From Deuterostichococcus epilithicus (taxonomy: Eukaryota > Chlorophyta > Trebouxiophyceae > Prasiolales > Stichococcaceae): DNA of 64,000 nt. Position 1 is the first letter of the stretch, and each line of letters opens with the position of its first letter. The stretch is taken from positions 4,376,530 through 4,440,529 of the forward strand of contig JAVTLE010000023.1 of assembly GCA_033439295.1 (NCBI GenBank), in the 5' to 3' direction. Shown here one piece after another: positions 50,636 to 60,225 of this stretch. The notes beneath the pieces were generated by a model. It was given only the letters and a program-made list of their open reading frames with translations, was not told where the DNA came from and made no database searches. The translations under genes were made by a program, and so were the position numbers.

Positions 50636-52137
50636 ATGGCGTTGCGGACGTCCTCCAACAAGATTCTGCGGCACGTGTCACTGAGAGCCGCAGCTGCGCC
50701 ACTGCAGCATGCGTGCCGCATGTCATCTACAACCGAGGCGCAGTTGCGCGAAGTGTCAGCAGTACAAGCCATGCTGGTGAGCCTGCCTGGTGCAGCGATG
50801 GTTGCAAGCAACGTCCTGCCTGTGCTGATTTGAAACGCTCACTGTCGTTTGAAAACACTGTCATGCTAGGGACGGCTGCAAACCTTGCAGGAGGATGCCT
50901 TGGAGGGCGCCAGCTACATTAGGGACTCTGCACAGCAGGTGCGCGCAATGCAGCTGACCCACTGGCTCTGCGCCTGGCAAAATCGTAAGACGCATACCAG
51001 TGTCTGCTCAGAGGGCACCAGATGGATCGTTTGTGGCGCATAAATCGTAGTAGAGTTGTGCTGCTGGGAAAATGCCATTCGTCCCACAGCCGTCCGGATG
51101 ACAGCCGGTGCCAGTCGCTGCCAGCGGCAATGCCAAAACTTCAGGCGATAGCAGCAGTGGCCACCCACCCGCGCGTGGCCGCAAAAATGTTGCCCATGCT
51201 GGACTGCAACCCAGGTCGGGCAGTCAGAGACATTTCATATCTGCCAGCGGCCGCAGCAGGCCTGTGTCGCAGATGCCGCAGGCGCTGCTGTAGGTGGTGT
51301 ACTGGAGCGTCTCTCAAAGACCAGAAAATTTTCCGGAGGGTTTTTGCACGACCTGTGACCGCATTGTTCGCCGCAGGCGCTGCTGGAGGCAGACCCGTCG
51401 TCACGGGAGCCACAGGACAGTTACCTGGCCCGATATCAAACGGTGGCGCGTGACGAGCTGGACGTCGCACTGTCACAGTACCAGGCGCTGGAAGCCTCGC
51501 TGGGTGCGCCTTACCTGAACCCTCAACTCTGATTCCTCCTCGCTGGCGGCTCCCCACGCTCCCCACGCTGCTGCTGCTTTGAGGCTTGCGGTCTTTGGAA
51601 CTGTGAAAGGAGCCAGAGGCAGGCACGAGGGGCTCAGCAGTTCTACTTGTGTGTATCTGATCTGTATGCATAATATACCCTTACCAGCAGCCGGGCAGCC
51701 CGGAGGGCACGTGTTGACGATGCCTGCAACCCTGAACGGCGGCCGCGTGCCCCTTCCAACCAGCACGTGAGGCTTGCGACGTCACAGCTGCATGGCAAGC
51801 AAAGACCCCACCCGCGCGAAGGAAAGTAGCAGCCACTTGCTGATGGTTACGTGACCCCCCGAAACCTCTAGGGGAGGAGGAGCTGCAGCGGGTGCAGCGG
51901 CAGGAGGACTTCAAGCTGCTGAAGACGGCGGCCAACTCCATGCTGACGCGAGACAACCTCAACGAAGCGCTCAGGTTTGTCATTCCGATGCATGGCAGCG
52001 CACGTCTGCTGCATTCCTGTGATGCTGGCTTGGGCGTTGCTTGCATAAATCCCTGCTGTTCGTTTTGGTGATCTGCAAATCAACATCTGCAGGCGGATAT
52101 CGGAGAAATTGCGGAAGAACTGGGCAACCTGCGCTGA
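50636..52137 (+). CDS. small helical protein, possibly organelle-targeted, unrecognised
   Basis: ATG at 50636 opens MALRTSSNKILRHVSLRAAA, an Arg/Ser/Ala-rich, acid-free start suited to organelle import, although translation could also begin at a later Met (MSSTTEAQLREVSAVQAML). Next exon about 50891-50938 (EDALEGASYIRDSAQQ), then about 51376-51499 (ALLEADPSSREPQDSYLARY, VARDELDVALSQYQALEASL), about 51871-51974 (EELQRVQRQEDFKLLKTAAN, LTRDNLNEALR) and a last one to 52137 (RISEKLRKNWATCAD). Predicted mostly helical, perhaps coiled coil, about 150 residues. No family recognised; some junctions are guesses. An echo of the third exon's start lies at 51275-51294. Confidence 0.45.
51275..51294 (+). 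repeat. copy of an exon start, 95 bases upstream
   Basis: GCCGCAGGCGCTGCTGTAGG against GCCGCAGGCGCTGCTGGAGG at 51370, CAG acceptor included. The copy reads a stop codon (TAG) where the real exon has GAG. Confidence 0.75.
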
Positions 52138-52930
52138 CTGAGACCTTGCAGCCATAGTGCCTCACTTTCCAGGATTTAGGCCGAGGTCGCTGCTGATGGC
52201 CGCAGCAGGCATGTGCTGCGGCGCATCGTGTACAACAATGTGAGCATAAGATATAGGTATCAGGCTTTGTTTCACAGGGCGTCCCTTCGCATGGAAACGA
52301 TAATTTTGTTGTCAGACTCGGGGTGTGACCGGGCACTCGTCAGATGTTGGACCAGCCTTGAGAAGATATCACCGGCAAACGACGTGAGCATCGGCAGATG
52401 TCTACGAGGCGAAGCATATCAGGCTGGATTCTTTGCCACGTTGGTTTGATACGATGCCGTGAACTTTGACTGTCATGGTGACCTGCACATATACCACGTG
52501 CAGTTACGAATGACGCAGGCGCTGCAGGTGTCTCAGCTTCGTTTGCCTGATTACCCGTCAGCAAACAATTCAGGTGATTGTCGTAGCTGCGAGCCTTCAG
52601 ACTTGTCACGAGGCCCCAAGACGCTGCAGCTGGCTCGGGCAGTGCTGGACGATGGCCCAGGTGCACGCCGCGCTAGTTTGACGTCGGGCACCCAGATAGG
52701 CACCAGACCCCCTGAAACGTGCAAGGACGCGATGGACTGACAGCGTACGGCTGTCTGCTGCACAACAACTGGGCTTTCTCCTTGATCCTGCTCGGCGAGG
52801 TGCGCTTCATATGGCATTGACATGCCATTCTAGTGATGGGTTGCCCGTGGTGAATCGACGGCACGATGCAGTTGCATCTGAAATGACGGCTTTGTGTTGC
52901 ACTGCCTGATCACATTGGTTCGCGGTGCAG
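52138..52930. other. stretch upstream of the MFS exons
   Basis: The first three or so membrane helices expected for the MFS protein should be encoded here, but I find no hydrophobic exon chain that fits. Either they are in very short exons that I cannot see, or the gene is truncated at its 5' end. Confidence 0.35.
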
Positions 52931-55802
52931 GATGATGTACGCGCTGCTGTTCGTGCAATTCTCTCTGGAGTCCTTTTACGACCCGGCGCGTCGGGCTCTG
53001 ACGACGGAACTGGTGCGCGTCCTTGGCTGCTCAACATCACTGAGCCCAGTCGCCGGGCCTGCGCTACCGTTCCCCATGTTCTGGTCGACGAGGCACCGCC
53101 CGCACGGCAGCGACTCAAGACCCACAGCACGGCACAGTGACAATGCTGGTGAACAGCTGCCCCCGCGCAATGGGTGTGGCATGCTGATGCAAAACAGGAT
53201 CGATATGATTTGTCTTATTTACCTCGTCTGATCTTGTTCAGGTGCCACGAGACCAGCTGCACCTGGCCGCGACACTGGACGGCTTTGCGTGGTCCTGCAT
53301 GGCTGCCATTGGGTCGGCAGTGGGCGGCATCGCGGTTTCAAGGCTCGGTGAGCGACCGCTTGCCTGGCACACAGATGAGGCTTGCTTCCCAGATTCGGAG
53401 GCCCTCTTCGTCCAACATCGCAGGGCACTGCCCAGATGACAACCTAGCTTGACAGCTGAAATTTTCTCAGAGCAGTGGAGCATATGCTGCGAGGTGTACC
53501 ATGCTGACCTTGCTGACGCAAGTGAGCTTAGCTTGCCTGTCTGGGATGCCACAATGGAACAGCCGGGCCGAACTGGTGTGTGCAGGCACCAGGAGCTGTT
53601 TCCTCATCGATGCCGGGACGTACTTAGCGGCAGCGGGCTGCGCGGCGCTCGTCTGGGCAGCTGCCCGACAAGCTGCAGAGTCTTCAGCTGGAGACACGAA
53701 GTGCGCACACCGTCGCAACCTGCTTGCTTGCATGGCAGCCACTCTGCTCGACACTCTGTTCGCGCCGGGCATTCGGTGAGCCTGCCCCGTGCATGATCCT
53801 CTGCAGTGCGCTGGCCAGAGCTCAGACAGCAATCACTGCTGCCCGCAGAACATCCACCCTTTGCAACCATCCCGCAGGCAGGGCGGCGAGAAGGATGGCA
53901 GGGAGTACAGTAGGCTGCCGAGCGGCGGCGGCGGCGGCAGCGGTGGCGAGATCGGTCGCCGCTGCAGCGGCAGCTACCCGCGCCACCGCGGCCCTCCGGT
54001 GGACCTTCCCAGCACGCCGAGCTGCGACGCAGCGTTGGGCGGTCTGTCGGCAGAAAACCCGCAGGCGCCACCTGCGCAGTACCGCACCTCGGGGCGGCGG
54101 CGGCGAGCAGATGGCGGCGCGGAAGGCGGCATCGCAGGCGAGGTGTATCAGGCGGCCGAGGATGTGGAGCAGCGGTGCGGTGCGCTCTTCGAGGTACTGT
54201 GCCGCCTTGTAGGTTTGCATGGTGACTGGTATAATCAAGTACGTACGAAAGCAACAGCACTCTGCTTGCGACTGCGTCATGGGCACGAGCAATGTTCCCT
54301 CGACCCTGCTGAATGCTTTTGCTTGCCGCATCAGTGCATGCCACTCATCTTGTACGAGCCTGTGTGTGTCCGAAGGCCGGCACCGCCAAGCTCTGCCTCA
54401 CAGCGCGGCTCCCCACCAACTCCAGCAAGCAGCCAAGTGTTCCACTGCGCAGGGGTGGCGCTACATCAGCGCGCCGGGGACCAGGGACGTCGCTGTCTTT
54501 GCCCTCATCAAGGGGTCTGGCGCGCTGCTGTTGGGGGCGTCCGACGTCTTGTATGTGAAGTGAGTGCTTTTGCAGCCGGAGCTCCTCCGCTGCATTTCCT
54601 CCCGAATTCAATGCCTCTTCGACTTTGTTACCTATATCTGACACTCTCACAGCCACCCGTCCCGTGTCTGGCACCCTTCCGCATGCGCCAGCCATGTGCT
54701 CGCGCTGCTCCCACCACAGGCCAGGGCTCCTGTGCTGGCTACCGGCTGGCGGTGCGGCGGACACTGCCCCCAGCAGGCACATCTGCTCGTACACCTGGTG
54801 TGGCTCTGCGGCATAAACCTGCCTCGGTCATCTGTAGTGTCTGTCTCGCATCGTTCCCCCTGCCGCCCGCAGGTTTGCGGACGTGCCGTCGATGCAGGTG
54901 CGCGACAGCGCCAATTCGCACGGCATCATCTACGGCGCAATGGGCGCCGGCGCCGTGCTTGGACCGCTGCTCGCCAACCCTTTCGTGCCGTCCGAGTGAG
55001 TGAACTGCCCCTCTGGGCTTTTCCTCCGGTTTGGGTTTCGGCCGCGGCTCGCCATCCCCTCCAGATGAAAGCCACCGAGTGCGCTGTCGTGTCCCTGACT
55101 GTCACACTGCGTGACTGGCATTGGCTGGACTTGCCAGTGCGACGGTGCGGCTGCCCTCCTTGGATCAGAGGGCCTGTCAGTTGGATGAAGGACAGATGGG
55201 AACCCTCTGTACACTCTGCCGCAGGCGGTCGCACCTGCTTCGCGCGGTGGCGGCCTCGTTTCTCACTCTGCTGGCGGGCTAACTGGCCATGGCGGCTGCG
55301 CCCAGCATCGGCTGGCTCGTGCCCAGCGTCGTGCTCCGCTCCACGGGCTCGTCGGTGCTGTGGGTCTACTCCACGCTGCTACTGCAGCTGGAAGCGGACC
55401 CGGCGTTTCAGGTGTCGTCCAGATCAGCGCAACTTACTCCAGTTTGAAGGGATGCAGAGTTGATGGCTCCTCGGTGTTGTGGGTGTTCTTGTCGCTGCTG
55501 CTGCACCTTGAAGTAGACCCTGCTTTCAGCTGCTCACAGCCGCATTCATCCAGCCTGAGAACTGCTGAAAGGGGCTTTTCCAGGGATGGGTGTTCACGCT
55601 GGGAAGAAGTTGCACAGCCACAGGGATTCAGGAATGCGTGTTTTCCTCTTGCAGGGGCGGGTGTTTGCGCTCGAGATGGCGGCGTACGTTGTCATGGAGA
55701 CGCTGTCGAGCTTGTGGGGCGGCGTGATGTTTGACGATCTGAACTTCTCGACACGATCGGTGGCGCTGCTCATATCAGGCATTTCAGTGGCCGTTTCACG
55801 GT
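52931..55802 (+). CDS. major facilitator superfamily transporter (MFS_3-like), N-terminus not found, in-frame stop
   Basis: Membrane transporter; substrate unknown. Readings in order: YALLFVQFSLESFYDPARRA, VPRDQLHLAATLDGFAWSCM then AAIGSAVGGIAVSRLG, RSCFLIDAGTYLAAAGCAAL, a Gly/Arg-rich cytosolic loop (EYSRLPSGGGGG, EVYQAAEDVEQRC), DVAVFALIKGSGALLLGASD, HGIIYGAMGAGAVLGPLLAN, SIGWLVPSVVLRSTGSSVLW, RVFALEMAAYVVMETLSSLW then GGVMFDDLNFSTRSVALLIS. This matches the second part of the N-terminal and the whole C-terminal half of MFS_3-type exporters. A TAA at 55280-55282 stands in frame inside a helix (LLAG stop LAMAAAPSIG). The first helices are missing. A terminal exon from about 56183 to 56371, ending PAQGGMPV, may follow the donor at 55801. 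Possible pseudogene. Confidence 0.72.
55460..55530 (+). repeat. copy of the 3' edge of an MFS exon
   Basis: Reads DGSSVLWVFLSLLLHLEVD beside the true TGSSVLWVYSTLLLQLEAD (exon ending 55411). Many differences fall at third codon positions and the frame is kept. Confidence 0.88.
55571..55606 (+). repeat. copy of the 5' edge of the next MFS exon
   Basis: CCAGGGATGGGTGTTCACGC resembles GCAGGGGCGGGTGTTTGCGC at 55651, acceptor included, offset 71 bases. Together with the copy at 55460-55530, this one intron carries echoes of both flanking exons. Confidence 0.75.
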
Positions 55803-56980
55803 GAACTTGCTGTCTCATGACATGAAACCTTGCAAACACCTGCATCTGCTGTCAAACAATGCTCCATGTCTGGTGCACCTGCACTCCTCAACACGCTCAA
55901 TTGCTTTGCTCTGCTCATGGCGGGGCGTGTCGGGGTGTGGACCTGGTTTGTCTGACCCTTTTAAATCTGTCGATAAGATGGTCTCAAACTCGGCTGCCTG
56001 CCCAGCTTTTTGGGTCTGCACTTTGTTGCGCACCGCTTCCGGCACCCCTCGATGCGACTGCCTGTCAGCATTGAGACGTCACGGATGCCATGCGCAGTCA
56101 GAAGGTAGACTGAATGCCAGCGCATTCAGCAATCGAGCTGCATCGGATCTGCGGACTGCATCCCAAACAATCGATCATGCACAGGCGGCTTGGACTGCAT
56201 ATGCATGGCGGAAATGGGACGACGCGGCGGGCAGCGGCAGCCTCAGACGGCGGCGGTGGCGGCTGCCATCAGGCAGGTGGTGCGGCAACAGAGGCGCTGC
56301 TGGACCTCCGGCAGGAGGGACCAGGAGAAGAAAGGAAGGAGAAGCCCGCCCAGGGCGGCATGCCGGTTTGAAGCTGCCACCAATGACAGCCAACACGTCA
56401 AAGTCTGCTGGCAGATGATTGCAGCGCGCACTGCATGCAAACCGGCCGGTGGCCGTTGCTGTACCAATTTCAATGGCCAGCGTATCTGGTCTGTGCAGCG
56501 ACATACCGGTTGTTCTTCCCGAATTGATTCTTTGGCAGCCTGCTGCTGCATGTGCACTAGGTATCGGTCTGCGAGTGCATTTTAGACCAGCAACCTGACT
56601 GTGAGTTTAGTTCATTCATAGCTCAAGGGCATCATCCCAACCATTCAATGCCGGACCCGCGTATACTCAATCGTCATCAAATGCTAACCAACGAAATCTT
56701 CTGAGAGCAGCAAGCTCTTATCACTCACGCAATGTGGCGAACGGCGTCTCGATTCGGCGAAGACTGCTGCAAACTTCGTTGCAACGCTGCCGCACCCACT
56801 CCCTGCGGGCGCTCGGCACAGGCGATGAAAAGCTGCCATTTATATGGGCAAACCAGATGTGAAGCTGCCACGCGAATGAGGTCTTTTGCCGCGATCGCAC
56901 AGGAGGATGTGCTCGAATGAAAGGCGCTCATCCGAAGCCCAGCCGCTGCTTGGTCTTTACTTGCCGCCAACCCGGCTTAT
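55803..56980. other. 3' region between convergent genes
   Basis: May contain the last MFS exon (about 56183-56371 on the plus strand; two alternative frames are open there). Otherwise nothing recognised up to the stop of the minus-strand gene at 56981. Confidence 0.35.
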
Positions 56981-59280
56981 TCACAGGGAGCTGGCTGGCA
57001 TCCCATAGGTCTTTGCGAGGTAGTCGACAATATAGCTGCTCTCGAACATGGCCACGCCTGTGTTGGGATCCTGCACAGCCAGCAGGAACGGTCATCTGAG
57101 TAGCCTTGGTGCCTAGCAATGCAGGTTCGTTGCGCATGAGGTGGTTCTCCGCTACTTGGTGCCTGGCTCCCCTGCGAAGCTCACCCAGGCTGTTGCCTGT
57201 TCAAGCGGAGTGGAGCTGCGCGCAACGCATCTGTTGTGGTCCACGAAGTCTAGTACATCTGACAGCGGCAGCACACCTCGAGGTAGGGGACCTGGAAGTG
57301 CTTGCGCCGCTCGAAGAGCTCCTGGCGCTTGGCGGAGCCACGCGCCGAGGTGCGGTACAGGTGTGGGATCTCCAGCTCGCACAGCGCCTCCCGCGCAACC
57401 TTGCAGAAGGGCGACATCTCGTAGCTGCGGGCGATGACGAGGAGGGCTCAAGCTTCCTGTCGCGACCACAGACTGAGACCCGGCTGTCTGGAGGAAGTCA
57501 CAGACACTGCAGCAAGTTGGTGCACGCTGCCGCCAAACGGCACGTGGAGATGCGATACGGTTGGGGACAGATGCGAGGCGGCAATGTACAGCTGGTGCCG
57601 CATGCAAGCCAGCAGAGCCGCTCACCCGTAGTAGACGAGCGGCTTTTTCGGGAGCCTGCCATTGCCCTTGTACTTGCCGCCCTTGAGCGCCCTGTGGTGC
57701 AAAGATTTACAGAGTGTTGGCAGGCGGATCCCAGGTCGGCACGAGGTCGTGCGCTTCGACTCCAGATGCGGGTTATGGCCCAAGAGGAGGAGAACGAGCT
57801 GCTTTCCGGCAAGGCTGCACGCCACCAGCAGCGCAGACGGTTGCGCCGATGGTTGCACGGGCACGCAGCGGAGGGCAAACCTGGGCAGCATGCCGATGCC
57901 GGCGCTGAGCGTCGTCAGCGGCCCCAACCGCAGCCCCAGCGGCACCTTGCCATCACCGTACCTGCGATGCGACAGAAGGAAGCCTTTTACAAGGTTTAAG
58001 ATCTTATAATGCTGGTCATGAATATGATGCTGGTGATGCTGGCAGGGCCTTGTGAAGGGGTGTAAGCGACTGCCAGTCGATGTCCAAGGGGTGCTGCAAG
58101 CGTTTTGCAGCCAGGGACTGAAACATGACAGGGTCATGCGTGATGGCACGTCGCACTCGGCGTGAGCCACAAATGCCTGTCCAAAATCTGTGAGACGCCC
58201 GTGCCCCAGCACACCAGCTGCGCCTTGCGCCAACATGCAGTCCTTCTTGCGGCGGTGCCAGACCAGCATGGCAGGCGAGTGCACGGGAGCGAGTGCACGG
58301 CAGCAACTGCACAGCAGCGGCGGTTGACGCACTTGTCGAAAAGGTAGCGGATGATGTCGTCGCTCTCGTACATGCTGGCGCCCGTGTTGGGGTCGACCAG
58401 GAAGGGGAAGGTGGTCTTGCCGCCCAACTCGGCGGCACGGGGCCGGAAGTTGGGCCCATTGCGCGGCGTCGGGTAGAACACCACGTCCAGATCAAGGATG
58501 CACACCGCTTCCCGCACCTGATAGGTGCGAAGTCGGCAGCTGTCTTGCCTGACTTGCGACGAAGAGCACCGGTGGACACGGCCAGGCCATGCTGAACCGT
58601 GTGCGGGGTGGTCTCATACCAGATGAAACAAGCAGAGATCAGTGATGCGCTGCAAAGCAGGTGTGCATGAGGCTTGTGAATGGAGCTCCGTGCACTGAGA
58701 ACGTGCCGAGGAGCCAAGGACCAGGAGCTGCCACTCGCGCACCTTTCTGCAGAATGGGCAGCCCTGCGGAATGAAAATTATGTGTCAGTTCGATCCCATT
58801 GTGAACGCTCAAGCTCCGGCAAGCTATGGTAAAGAGCTGCTGGAAGCCGGCTGCATGAATCGTGCTGCTGCATGCAAGACTCATCATTTTCTCCATGTGT
58901 GTTCGATCATGAAGCAGAAGCACATACCTCGAACTCATAGAGCTCAAGCGGCTTCTGCGGGCGGGCGAATGTCGACAGCACGTCTGAAGTCTCGTACACC
59001 TTCCTGCCTGCAAGTGCAGGCACCGCCTTAGTATTTGACAGTGTGCAAGCAGTCAACGGCACCTCTAACGCCACGCTGCGAGAGCCGGGCCACAATGCAG
59101 GCAGGGTCTACAGGTGCAGCGCTGCCGGAACCACCACGTTTCAACGTGCCTGCAACCTGCATGATGGCGTACTTCCCGTCATCCTTTGGCAGCCCCGACC
59201 TGTACCCGCTGACGAAGCCGCCGCAGCCGAGCCTTGTGAGGGCTACAAATGCCGCCGATGCCACCTGCCCCAGTGCGGCA
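56981..59280 (-). CDS. tandem GST-N/thioredoxin-fold protein of plant type, 5' end unresolved
   Basis: Plant-lineage protein with two glutaredoxin/GST-N domains in a row, usually plastid-targeted; reaction unknown. Exons in phase: complement of 56981..57070, 57277..57424, 57626..57691, 57881..57961, 58333..58517, 58743..58763, 58928..59007, 59063..about 59280. Domain one: RPQKPLELYEFE, GCPFCRK (redox CxxC, on its own 21-base exon), VREAVCILDLDVVFYPTPRN, GKTTFPFLVDPNTGASMYES. Linker: YGDGKVPLGLRLGPLTTLSA. Domain two: MSPFCKVAREALCELEIPHL, RTSARGSAKRQELFERRKHF, DPNTGVAMFESSYIVDYLAK, ending MPASSL. In domain two the first cysteine is replaced by Ser (SPFC). The transit peptide exon is not identified; an Ala/Ser/Arg-rich reading near 59600-59690 on this strand is one candidate. 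Confidence 0.9.
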
Positions 59281-60225
59281 GCTCGTTTAGTCAACTAATA
59301 TTGTCTAGTTGCCAGCAATATACCAGAGCTTTCTGGCGTTTGATGTGCGTATACGAGCTGACCAAACATGTCACAGGGTTGCTTGCGGACTGTCGGCGCC
59401 GCACATTCAGCAGCTGGCCCGGCGCGACCCGGAACCGCTGCGGCTCTGGCCCCGACAGCTTTGTCGACTCCGACCGCTGCTGCTGGGCGCACACCACCTG
59501 CAGCCACAATTGGATACCTTGAGCACACAGCAGCAGGCGCTTGCCGTCGTGGCAGCGGCACGACGCGATGTTCCGCATGCGGCATGCATGCGCTGCGGCA
59601 TTCGGCACCTGCGACACGCAGGTGCTGGTGCGACCTCTGGGGGCTCTGCAGGTGAGCTGATGCGCCTGCAAGCTGGACTGGAGGCTGCCAACCATCATGC
59701 TGCAGTGGAAAGGCTGGGCGTAGATAAAAGCGAAGGGTGGGTGCTGGACACAGGTGGCAATCACTATGCAGCCGTCTGCACTGATGCAGTAGTTTGGATC
59801 GAAGTGTCTAGTGCCAAAACGGACAATTGTAACGCCGAAATTGGACCAAAATTGACGCACTGACGTCGACGATCCGAATGAAATGCCCGCCCTGCAGCCA
59901 AAGCTTGAATCATTTCAACGACCCTTCAGCACTCATATGAAGTTGTGCAGGCTCGGTCTTGCATTTCTGCACCTTCTAGACCTTGCGCACGACAGTTTGA
60001 TCTCGGATCTGCAGTGCAAGCTTTGTGCCGGCAGCTTTTGTCACGCTTTGTGAGGCAAGATCTGAGAGTCACTTTGCACGACTGGTGGCCGAAGGGCCCT
60101 CCGATATACCGACAGAGCTGTAGAATGCCAAGCGTACATACACTCTGAAGATATGGAACGGCTGCAGGCCCTCTTTCTGCTGGTCTGAAGTCAAAGCTTC
60201 CATCTCGACTTAGGGCCTCTGCAAC
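59281..60225. other. stretch between divergent genes
   Basis: Should contain the 5' exon(s) of the GST-N gene and the promoter and 5' leader of VPS26. No RNA gene or repeat recognised. Confidence 0.35.
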
